A stretch of DNA of 6,867 nucleotides from Paracoccaceae bacterium (GTDB taxonomy: Bacteria; Pseudomonadota; Alphaproteobacteria; Rhodobacterales; Rhodobacteraceae): the NCBI GenBank assembly GCA_002712045.1, contig PARX01000024.1, positions 11,387-18,253 on the forward strand, read 5' to 3'. The position numbers were made by a program, and so were the translations under genes. Under the pieces are notes generated by a model. It was given only the letters and a program-made list of their open reading frames with translations. It was not told the DNA's origin and made no database searches. Of this stretch, positions 1-6,211 are shown piece after piece. Every line of letters starts with the position of its first letter. Positions within the stretch are counted from its first letter, which is position 1.

Positions 1-821
1 TTTTTCTTTCGGGAGCTGAAATATCATTTTCAAATAATGCTAATAGTGAATATTTTATTTCAGCTGACGGGGCATTTGAGGGAGATGGAGAAGGTTACAT
101 GAATGTTATGTTAGGTTCTAGAAGGTTTTGGGGTAATCAATACATCAGACCTTATGGTGATTTTTCCGTTGGCTTTGGCGGGGGGGGGGATATTGATACG
201 GGTCCTGGGGCTATTGGATCTTTGGGTGTAGGAGCAAATTTACCTTTTGGAGAAAATGTTGATCTAGAATTTGGCGTACAATCGGTAATGGCTTTGGATT
301 CTGGTTTCAAGGCTTTGTCACCATATGCGCGAGCTTCATTGGTTCTTAATCGGATGAATTTGAGAAAAAAGGAGCAAAAGCTTCAGTATACGACGAACCT
401 TAATTGTCAAATTGCAAATAGTCATTTTAGAAAAGCTGGAAACCCAAAAACAGCTAACCCAATTTTAAACTCGAGTTCGATGGATGTTTTTTTTGATGAC
501 GATACGTACTTCTTGGGTGAGGCACAAACTGTAATGTGGGGTGATGCCGGTGGTTATGCAATTGGATTGATTGGTTTGGGGCAAAACTACGATCTGATGG
601 GTAACTGGAGCATTGCCTTTGAAGGAAAGTTTGGCGCTGCGGGAGGTGGAGGCGTGCAAACACATGGTGGTTTAGTTGTTGGAGCGGGCTTAGAATTTGA
701 CTACAAATTTACAAACAAATTGATCTTGAGTACCGGTGTGGATTACTTGCGTTCCTTGAAAGGCGTGGGTATGGCGCCAAAGATTTTAAAATTGGGATTG
801 AAGATTCCCTTTGAAATATAA
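1..821 (+). CDS. Probable outer-membrane beta-barrel-like protein, 5' partial
   Basis: I do not recognise a named family. The reading frame is open from the left edge (codons from position 3) through an internal ATG at 99 to the TAA at 819-821, so the true start lies upstream and ATG 99 is probably not it. About 273 residues are visible. The protein is rich in Gly, aromatic residues and alternating hydrophobic/polar stretches, for example around YIRPYGDFSVGFG and the last 45 residues (LEFDYKF, LILSTGVDY, LKLGLKIPFEI). These look like amphipathic beta strands ending at the C terminus, as in outer-membrane barrels. A polar stretch at about codons 85-130 counted from ATG 99 could be a long loop. 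Two glycine clusters (GFGGGGD and GAAGGGG) stand out; the first is encoded by a G10 homopolymer. No terminator is evident after the stop. The surface-barrel role is inferred from composition only. Whether it works with the downstream iron-related genes is unknown. Confidence 0.6.
   Translation, partial: FLSGAEISFSNNANSEYFISADGAFEGDGEGYMNVMLGSRRFWGNQYIRPYGDFSVGFGGGGDIDTGPGAIGSLGVGANLPFGENVDLEFGVQSVMALDSGFKALSPYARASLVLNRMNLRKKEQKLQYTTNLNCQIANSHFRKAGNPKTANPILNSSSMDVFFDDDTYFLGEAQTVMWGDAGGYAIGLIGLGQNYDLMGNWSIAFEGKFGAAGGGGVQTHGGLVVGAGLEFDYKFTNKLILSTGVDYLRSLKGVGMAPKILKLGLKIPFEI
180..189 (+). repeat. Poly-G tract (G10) inside a coding region
   Basis: Ten consecutive Gs encode the glycines of GFGGGGD. 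In an AT-rich sequence this is an outlier. Loss of one G would bring a TAG into frame at 229-231, and gain of one G would bring a TGA into frame at 194-196. Any slip not a multiple of three therefore truncates the product at once. Such tracts are classic slipped-strand sites in phase-variable surface genes, but they are also prone to sequencing error; here the frame is intact. Confidence 0.75.
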
Positions 822-915
822 GTCCAAAATTTGATCGATACACTAGGTTAGAAAATATGGGTAGGTCATAGGAACTTCTTCTTTGCACTAATATCAAAAT
901 ACTGAGTATCCGACA

Positions 916-976
916 ATTTTAATCAGCTATTGACAGTTTGTGGGATTCAGATTAGCTGATAATACCTGATTAAAAT
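916..976 (+). promoter_or_regulatory. Nested inverted repeats, operator- or leader-like
   Basis: An 11-base perfect inverted repeat has arms ATTTTAATCAG (916-926) and CTGATTAAAAT (966-976). Overlapping it is an 8-base perfect repeat with arms ATCAGCTA (922-929) and TAGCTGAT (953-960). The shared ATCAG at 922-926 can pair with only one partner at a time. The two CTGAT copies (956 and 966) start exactly 10 bases apart, one helical turn. This fits either a dimeric-regulator operator with repeated half-sites or two mutually exclusive RNA hairpins if transcription starts upstream. The repeats are seen directly; the regulatory role is inferred. Confidence 0.5.
930..958 (+). promoter_or_regulatory. 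Candidate sigma-70-type promoter for the DUF4856 gene
   Basis: TTGACA at 930-935 is a perfect -35 consensus lying within the loop of the inverted repeats. The best-spaced -10 (17 bases on) is TAGCTG at 953-958, which is poor. A better-looking GATAAT (958-963) sits 22 bases away, too far for a standard promoter. A promoter with a weak -10 covered by the repeat arm would be typical of a regulated gene, but the element is tentative. Confidence 0.35.
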
Positions 977-1024
977 AGTAAGTTTAATTAGTATCAAAAA
1001 TATCTAAGAAATGGATGAAGTATA

Positions 1025-2452
1025 ATGTTTACAAATAAAATAAAGCTTGGTGCGGCGAGTGTATTAGTAGCTGGCTTATCACCATTGATGATGGCTGGCT
1101 CAGCTTTTGGAGATTCGGCTAATAATTATGGTCCTTTTCCGGTTACCGTTAAGGGTTATGAGGGAACGGCAACGAACTCGGTGTCTTATTCAGGGCAAAT
1201 AGCGCGGCATGTTTTGCATGACAGTTTGAAAAAACTTGCTTCAAAAGGTGATGGTGGCGCCAATGCTGCAGAAGTCGAAGCTGAGATGATGGCGTATTTT
1301 GCTGGCTCAGATAAGAATAAGGCAATTATTGCACCTGCTTCAAAAGATAATTACCAAATAAAACAGACTCTCATGAATAGTCTTTCAAAAGGTAAGAAGC
1401 TTTCGAATAAGTCTTACAAAGGTGTTATTAATGGTTGGCCTGGTCAGATGACTGGCCCTGAAGTTTTAGAATTTATGATAAAGAAAGCAGCTGTAACAGA
1501 AGGTGGGTTTGATCCATCAACTGGTTATAATTATCCGCAGTTGATATCAAAATTTGCGATGGGTGCTGTATTTTACAACCAAGCAGTTGATAACTATCTT
1601 GATGAAAAGCTCGCAGCAGATAACAAACCAAATAGTGAACCTTACAAAGATGGGACACACTACACTGGAAAAGAGCATGTATGGGATGAAGGATATGGCT
1701 ATTGGGGAGCAGCTGCACATAGTTTAAATTTAAGCGCTAAAGAAAATTATGAAGTCACAAAAATGAAAAATTTTGCTGCATCTGATGCAAATGGTGATGG
1801 AGTTATAGATCTTAAATCTGAAATGAACTTTGCACATGCATATTACGCTTCTAGTTTCGATAAAGGTGGTAAGACAAATTATCTGCAGACTGTTTCACAA
1901 GCATTCTTAGATGGTCGAAAGTTAATAACCTCAGCAAGTGGTGAAAATTTAACTGATGCGCAACGGGCTCAGCTTAGGTCTTACGCGGCCGTTATTGGTG
2001 AAAATTGGGAACGAGTTATAGCTGAATCAACTTTTAAATATGCTGGGTCGGTTTATAAGGATATAACCAAAATGGAAGAGATGCTTGATGCCGGTGAAGA
2101 CGTTGGGTCAATCTTTGCAACTTATTGTAAGCATTGGGGTGAGCTAAAAGGTTTTTCAATGGCTCTTCAAACGGGTAAGGAAAATTTAGGTGAGACGGCG
2201 GTTAAATTGAATCGTATGATCGGATTCGGGCCGGTCTTACTTAATGCATCTCAAGTCACAGGTATCGACTCAAGTGGAGAATATCTGAAAGATGAGGCTA
2301 TGAGTTGGGGCGAGTACAAGATGCATATGTTAAAGATACAAAAACTTATGATTGATAAATTTGCAGTAGTAGCCAGATCTAATGACCAAACAGCCAGTAT
2401 AGAAGCTTTAGCAGATAAGCTGGGTGATTCTGATAGTGCTGAGAATGACTAA
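1025..2452 (+). CDS. Exported DUF4856 (imelysin-like) protein
   Basis: This is a 475-residue protein with an N-terminal signal peptide: KIK near the start, a hydrophobic core at about 9-24, and likely cleavage after AFG (residue 29). No lipobox cysteine is visible, so it is probably periplasmic or surface-exposed. The body resembles the DUF4856 family: a GKEHVWDEGYGYWG block at 215-228, a DANGDGVIDLKSE block at 254-266, and HWGELKGFSMALQ near 370-382. DUF4856 proteins are mostly alpha-helical and resemble imelysins (peptidase M75-like), a family linked to iron uptake; no catalytic activity is established. The 254-266 stretch looks like a calcium-binding EF-hand/dockerin loop, although the acidic residue falls at position 13 rather than 12. 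The ATG at 1025 is supported by the signal peptide and a GGATGAAG ribosome-binding site. A strong hairpin follows the stop. A role in iron handling is inferred from the family and from the downstream ferric transporter genes. Confidence 0.8.
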   Translation: MFTNKIKLGAASVLVAGLSPLMMAGSAFGDSANNYGPFPVTVKGYEGTATNSVSYSGQIARHVLHDSLKKLASKGDGGANAAEVEAEMMAYFAGSDKNKAIIAPASKDNYQIKQTLMNSLSKGKKLSNKSYKGVINGWPGQMTGPEVLEFMIKKAAVTEGGFDPSTGYNYPQLISKFAMGAVFYNQAVDNYLDEKLAADNKPNSEPYKDGTHYTGKEHVWDEGYGYWGAAAHSLNLSAKENYEVTKMKNFAASDANGDGVIDLKSEMNFAHAYYASSFDKGGKTNYLQTVSQAFLDGRKLITSASGENLTDAQRAQLRSYAAVIGENWERVIAESTFKYAGSVYKDITKMEEMLDAGEDVGSIFATYCKHWGELKGFSMALQTGKENLGETAVKLNRMIGFGPVLLNASQVTGIDSSGEYLKDEAMSWGEYKMHMLKIQKLMIDKFAVVARSNDQTASIEALADKLGDSDSAEND

Positions 2453-2464
2453 AACAAACTAAAA

Positions 2465-2511
2465 TAGTGCTTGGTAAGATAAAGTTCTTGCTGAGCACTA
2501 AATCTTCTTTT
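2465..2511 (+). terminator. Stem-loop with T-rich tail after the DUF4856 gene
   Basis: Bases 2465-2479 pair with 2486-2500 as a continuous 15-pair stem: TAGTGCT with AGCACTA, two tandem G-U pairs, then GTAAGA with TCTTGC (one G-U), closing a six-base TAAAGT loop. An interrupted T tract (TTCTTTT, 2505-2511) follows. It sits 13 bases after the DUF4856 stop and 14 before the next start. It could be a rho-independent terminator, possibly leaky, or a 3' stabilising hairpin giving more DUF4856 message than downstream message. The stem is only moderately GC-rich and the T run is broken, so partial read-through is plausible. Confidence 0.65.
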
Positions 2512-2524
2512 AACGGATTGTGAT

Positions 2525-3580
2525 ATGTGGATTCTTGATATTTTTTCTGTGATTTTTGAGCATTTTAGTAATCCAAAAAAAAGAGTATTTATTGGCTATA
2601 TATTTTTATCAATTTGCATAGCTTTTTTATGGCTCGTTCTTCTTAAAAAAATATCGATAAAAGATGCCTTTTGGAAAGTATTTGATAAAAGAGTTTTTTT
2701 TGCCAAATCGTCACAAAGTGATTACCTCGTATTTCTCTTAAATAGAGGGTTCACTTTTTTTGTGTCACCGCTCCTTATTTCACAGATCGCTATAGCCACG
2801 ATTATCTTTCATTTCTTACATAAAATCGATCTATTGACCTCGGGTATCTTTAGTGACATTTCAAAAACTGTTGTGGTTATCCTATTCACATTGTTTGTTT
2901 TTATACTTGATGATCTTACAAAATACTTTGTTCACCGTTGGATGCACAAGTGGCCGATTTTATGGTCGTTACATAAAGTTCATCATTCGGCGACACAACT
3001 GACACCAATTACAATTTACCGAACGCACCCATTAGAAGGTATTGTTTTTTCTCTTAGAGCAGCTTTTACTCAAGGTGTGTCAATATCACTATTTATTTAC
3101 CTTTTTGGTAATAACGTGGATCTTTTGACCATCTTGGGAGTAAATATTCTTGTATTTGCGTTTAATGTGGCAGGCTCGAACTTAAGGCACTCTCATATTG
3201 GGATTAGATATTGGAAATGGTTAGAGTTTATTTTTATTTCACCGGCACAACATCAACTACATCACTCAGTAGCTGAAGAGCATCATGATAAAAATTTTGG
3301 GGCTAGTTTAGCAATTTGGGATTGGTTTTTTGGATCTCTGCATCATTCTACCGAAACTGAAACATTAACATTAGGATTAGATGAGTTTGAAAAAGATTAT
3401 AACCATAGTTTATTTTCTCTTTATGTCTTACCATTAAAGGAAATATCCTTTCATGTAATAAATAAAATAAAAATTATTCAGCCGTTTTTTTCGCATGTTT
3501 TGAGTGGGTTTATTCGCATATTTTCTGTTTTGGAAAAAATTAAAGCAAGAAAGCAAGGTATTAATAATGAAGGTATATAA
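2525..3580 (+). CDS. Fatty-acid hydroxylase / sterol desaturase family membrane protein
   Basis: This 351-residue integral membrane protein belongs to the fatty acid hydroxylase superfamily, whose members hold a histidine-bound di-iron centre and use O2 to hydroxylate or desaturate lipids, sterols or carotenoids. The histidine boxes are present: HRWMH at 137-141, HKVHH at 150-154, RHSH at 221-224 and HQLHH at 243-247, plus HH at 253-254. Hydrophobic segments lie at about 22-40, 70-96, 115-131, 175-195 and 200-216, placing the boxes on the cytoplasmic side as in the family. The substrate cannot be told from the sequence. The start ATG has only a weak GGA at 2515-2517 upstream. The last 14 bases overlap the start of the ferric-binding-protein gene, implying co-transcription and translational coupling. 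Alternative family roles include ether-lipid, ornithine-lipid or carotenoid modification. Confidence 0.88.
   Translation: MWILDIFSVIFEHFSNPKKRVFIGYIFLSICIAFLWLVLLKKISIKDAFWKVFDKRVFFAKSSQSDYLVFLLNRGFTFFVSPLLISQIAIATIIFHFLHKIDLLTSGIFSDISKTVVVILFTLFVFILDDLTKYFVHRWMHKWPILWSLHKVHHSATQLTPITIYRTHPLEGIVFSLRAAFTQGVSISLFIYLFGNNVDLLTILGVNILVFAFNVAGSNLRHSHIGIRYWKWLEFIFISPAQHQLHHSVAEEHHDKNFGASLAIWDWFFGSLHHSTETETLTLGLDEFEKDYNHSLFSLYVLPLKEISFHVINKIKIIQPFFSHVLSGFIRIFSVLEKIKARKQGINNEGI
3555..3558 (+). promoter_or_regulatory. Ribosome-binding site deciding the binding-protein start
   Basis: AAGG lies eight bases before ATG 3567, inside the end of the hydroxylase gene. The in-frame ATG at 3504 has no such site and would put a lysine-rich stretch before the signal peptide, so 3567 is the better start. 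Initiation here would be coupled to termination of the upstream gene at 3578-3580. Confidence 0.6.
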
Positions 3581-4586
3581 GATTGTAAGTTTTATAATTG
3601 CTCTATCTCTGGTTTTGACGAATATTGCAAAGAGTGATGAGTTGAATATTTACTCTCATCGGCAGCCATTTTTAATAAACCCATTTTTAGAGGAATTCAC
3701 AAAAAAAACAGGTATAAACACAAATGTGATTTATTCCACCAAAGGTCTAGCGCAAAGACTGAGATCGGAAGGAAAGAATAGCCCTGCTGATGTTGTTTTA
3801 ACAGTCGATATAGGTCGATTGTATATATACCAAGACCTTGAGTTGCTGAGTTCAATTAACTCTGAAAAATTATTGAAAAATATCCCTTCTCATCTTCGTA
3901 GCTCTGATAATACTTGGTTTGGATTATCAAAACGTGCAAGAATAATAGTGATGTCGAAAGATCGAGTGGATAAAGGTGCTATAACAAGAATAGAAGATTT
4001 GGCAGACCCTCGATGGAAAGGAAAAATTTGTACAAGACCAGGAAGTCATGTTTACAGTCGCGCTTTAATGTCTTCTATGATTGCAGAGCATGGATTGGAG
4101 AAGGCTGAAAAATGGGCCAGTGGTTTAGTTTCTAATTTAGCGAGGCGGCCTCAGGGAAATGATCGAGCTCAGGTAAAGGCCATTTTTGAAGGTCAATGTG
4201 ATGTGGCGATAATAAATAATTATTATTTTGGGAAGTTGAAATATTCTGATATTGAGGAGCAAAGGGATTGGGCGAGCTCTCTTATTTTGGTCTTCCCTAA
4301 TCAAAGTAAAACTGATCGGGGGGCACATATTAATATTTCTGGGGGTGGTGTAGCAAAATATTCAAAAAATAAAGATTCTGCTATTAAATTATTAGAGTTT
4401 TTAACAGATGAATTTGCACAAAAACTTTATGGTGAAATTAATTTTGAATATCCAGTGAATCCTACAGTAGAGCCGACAGAAGAATTAAAAAGCTGGGGAA
4501 CTTTTAAAGAAGATAAATTGCCAATTTTAAAAATTGCAAAGCTATCTCGTGAGGCGCAGAAAATAATTGATCGGGTTGGTTGGTAA
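3567..4586 (+). CDS. fbpA: Periplasmic Fe(III)-binding protein of an ABC importer
   Basis: This 339-residue protein resembles the FbpA/FutA/IdiA/SfuA group of ferric-ion-binding proteins, which capture Fe3+ in the periplasm and deliver it to an FbpB permease. A signal peptide occupies about residues 1-23 (MKVYK, hydrophobic core, cleavage near AKS). The mature start, DELNIYSHRQPFLINPF, is typical of the group. Candidate iron ligands are H31, Y163 (in GSHVYSRA) and the adjacent Y219-Y220 pair (INNYYFGK), matching the Tyr-rich sites of FutA-type proteins. C155 and C211 may form a disulfide. The lack of a lipobox indicates a soluble protein. It overlaps the hydroxylase gene by 14 nt and precedes the permease by 5 nt, so the pair forms a transporter operon. 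Specificity for ferric iron rather than another anion or metal is inferred from the motifs. Confidence 0.9.
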   Translation: MKVYKIVSFIIALSLVLTNIAKSDELNIYSHRQPFLINPFLEEFTKKTGINTNVIYSTKGLAQRLRSEGKNSPADVVLTVDIGRLYIYQDLELLSSINSEKLLKNIPSHLRSSDNTWFGLSKRARIIVMSKDRVDKGAITRIEDLADPRWKGKICTRPGSHVYSRALMSSMIAEHGLEKAEKWASGLVSNLARRPQGNDRAQVKAIFEGQCDVAIINNYYFGKLKYSDIEEQRDWASSLILVFPNQSKTDRGAHINISGGGVAKYSKNKDSAIKLLEFLTDEFAQKLYGEINFEYPVNPTVEPTEELKSWGTFKEDKLPILKIAKLSREAQKIIDRVGW

Positions 4587-4591
4587 CCATA

Positions 4592-6208
4592 ATGCTTTTA
4601 AACTTGAGAGACTTAGATTTTTGGCAGATAACAGTTATGCTGTTATCTGTTTTGATCTTTTGCCCTTTAGTTGCCTTAATTGTAATTAGCTTTGGTGATA
4701 GTGAGGGCTTGTGGTCACATTTATTAGAAACTGTTTTAATAAAATATGTAAGTAATACTTTATTTTTGATGATTGGTGTTTCGGTATTTTCTTTAATATT
4801 TGGTATAGTATCCGCTTGGATTTTAACAAACTATACGTTCCGTTTTAGCAAGTTATTAGAAATATTAATGTTACTACCGATGGCATGTCCTGCTTATTTA
4901 GTAGCATATGCATATACTGATTTTTTTGAATATGCGGGTCCAATTCAAGGGTTTCTTCGAGAATTGATGGGTTGGAAAACCGCTTCAGATTACATTTTTC
5001 CAGAAATAAGATCATTGGGTGGGGCGATATTTGTATTATCTTCTGTTCTCTATCCCTATATTTATTTACTTGCAAAGACTGCCTTTAAGCAAACACCCAA
5101 TAGTTACTACGAGGTGACACAATTATATAATAGAAATATATTTTGGTATGTAAGTTTACCCCTAGCCCGCCCAGCAATTGTAGCTGGTTTGGCTTTGGTA
5201 TGCATGGAGGTCGTTTCAGATTTTGGGACAGTTGAATATTTTGCATTAGAGACATTAACACTGGGTATCTTTAATGTATGGATTGGTATGAATAACATTA
5301 ATGCTGCAGCTCAAATATCAACATTTACATTTATTTTTATCTTATTGTTGTTGCTTGTTGAGATTAAATCTAGAGCTGGAAAAAGATTTAATGATACCAG
5401 TTCCCGACAAACGAATAAAAAATCCAAATTTATAACTGGTATAGAAGCTTCTTTCTGTATTGTTGGTTGTTTAATACCAGTTTCTCTAGGTTTTTTCATA
5501 CCCGTACTGATATTATTTTCAAATGCCATCACATCTCTAGACTTTCATAATTTTAGAGAGATTTTGAAAATTTTTTCAAACACTTTAATTATCTCACTTT
5601 GTGGGGCGTTTTGTATAGTAATTGTATCTACGACTGTGGCTTGTACCGCTTACTTTAGTGGCAAGAAATATTTGAGAACAATTGCTAATTTTTCTGCCTC
5701 TGGCTATGCCTTCCCTGGTACAATGCTTGCTATTGGAATTTTGGTATTTGTTGGAGTAGTTGATCGTGCTCTAGATATTTTAAGTAATGATAATATGAAT
5801 TTATTTCTGAGTGGTACAATGTTCATGCTACTTTTTGCCTACATCGTAAAATTTCAAGCAGTTGGTTATGGAGCTGTTTTATCAGGATTAACCAAAACAT
5901 CGCCAAATTTAGTTTGGGCGAGTAGGACGTTGGGTTTATCCTTTCAGAGAACAATTGCGCGCATAACAATACCGTTAATAAAGAAATCGATTATTGCAGG
6001 AGGAGTTTTGGCGTTCGTTGATATCATGAAGGAATTACCAATTACTTTATTATTAAGACCTTTTGATTTTGAGACACTTGCTACCTTTACCTACCAATTT
6101 GCCCACGATGAGTTAATGGGCCAAGCATCTGTACCCGCATTACTAATTATTTTAGTAGGGTTAATACCCGTTATATTTCTGAATAAGATTTTAAGAAAAA
6201 GTATTTAA
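4592..6208 (+). CDS. fbpB: Fe(III) ABC transporter permease, two fused permease domains
   Basis: This 538-residue inner-membrane protein has about 12 hydrophobic segments and two tandem binding-protein-dependent permease domains, the FbpB/SfuB/FutB arrangement. Diagnostic stretches are SDFGTVEYF (about 209-217) and DIMKELPITLLLRPFDFETL (477-496). The two EAA loops that contact the ATPase are altered. The first (174-190, EVTQ to LP) is about three residues shorter than usual and lacks the conserved Gly; the second (442-461) keeps ASRTLG but has Trp for the conserved Glu. I chose ATG 4592, five bases after the binding-protein stop; an in-frame TTG at 4580 would overlap that gene by 7 nt. Neither start has a strong ribosome-binding site. 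No ATPase gene follows: the next gene converges, so the ATPase must be encoded elsewhere or shared with another system. Confidence 0.9.
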   Translation: MLLNLRDLDFWQITVMLLSVLIFCPLVALIVISFGDSEGLWSHLLETVLIKYVSNTLFLMIGVSVFSLIFGIVSAWILTNYTFRFSKLLEILMLLPMACPAYLVAYAYTDFFEYAGPIQGFLRELMGWKTASDYIFPEIRSLGGAIFVLSSVLYPYIYLLAKTAFKQTPNSYYEVTQLYNRNIFWYVSLPLARPAIVAGLALVCMEVVSDFGTVEYFALETLTLGIFNVWIGMNNINAAAQISTFTFIFILLLLLVEIKSRAGKRFNDTSSRQTNKKSKFITGIEASFCIVGCLIPVSLGFFIPVLILFSNAITSLDFHNFREILKIFSNTLIISLCGAFCIVIVSTTVACTAYFSGKKYLRTIANFSASGYAFPGTMLAIGILVFVGVVDRALDILSNDNMNLFLSGTMFMLLFAYIVKFQAVGYGAVLSGLTKTSPNLVWASRTLGLSFQRTIARITIPLIKKSIIAGGVLAFVDIMKELPITLLLRPFDFETLATFTYQFAHDELMGQASVPALLIILVGLIPVIFLNKILRKSI

Positions 6209-6211
6209 ATA
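6202..6211. other. Convergent stop overlap in a 10-base palindrome
   Basis: The permease TAA (6206-6208) and the complementary-strand TAA of the glutamine-synthetase-like gene (6205-6207) fall within the palindrome TATTTAAATA. The two coding regions overlap by four bases, and I see no bidirectional terminator hairpin around the junction. The two transcripts probably run into each other's coding region before ending. Confidence 0.7.

Larger units (their letters stand above)
822..1024. other. Non-coding gap before the DUF4856 gene
   Basis: These 203 AT-rich bases hold no credible ORF and no clear terminator for the upstream gene. The right half contains nested inverted repeats and a consensus -35 hexamer, annotated separately. 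A similar short string occurs twice (TAATATCAAAATA near 890 and TAGTATCAAAAATA near 989), possibly by chance. The likely ribosome-binding site for the next gene is GGATGAAG at 1013-1020, just upstream of ATG 1025. Confidence 0.6.

Noticed and set aside
454..897. Short minus-strand ORFs across the end of the first gene
   Set aside because: They are opposite a long open frame with protein-like composition, have no convincing start signals and encode low-plausibility sequences.
822..915. Terminator after the barrel-like gene
   Set aside because: No stem followed by a T-run could be found, so read-through toward the DUF4856 gene cannot be excluded but no terminator is annotated.
954..976. Possible Fur box (GATAAT at 958 followed by GATTAA)
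   Set aside because: Only one good half-like hexamer is present and the spacing and third unit do not fit the GATAAT-array or 7-1-7 model, so iron regulation cannot be claimed from it.
2575..2701. A8 (2575-2582) and T8 (2694-2701) runs early in the hydroxylase gene as phase-variation sites
   Set aside because: Runs of eight A or T are expected in AT-rich coding DNA and another T8 occurs at 487-494; only the G10 tract is compositionally exceptional.
3504..3566. Longer start for the ferric-binding protein at ATG 3504
   Set aside because: It would add 21 residues before an otherwise normal signal peptide, lies deep in the hydroxylase gene and lacks a ribosome-binding site; ATG 3567 has AAGG at a good distance.
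4580..4591. TTG 4580 as the permease start
   Set aside because: It adds only four residues, uses a rare start codon and has no better ribosome-binding site than ATG 4592. It cannot be excluded, but ATG is preferred.
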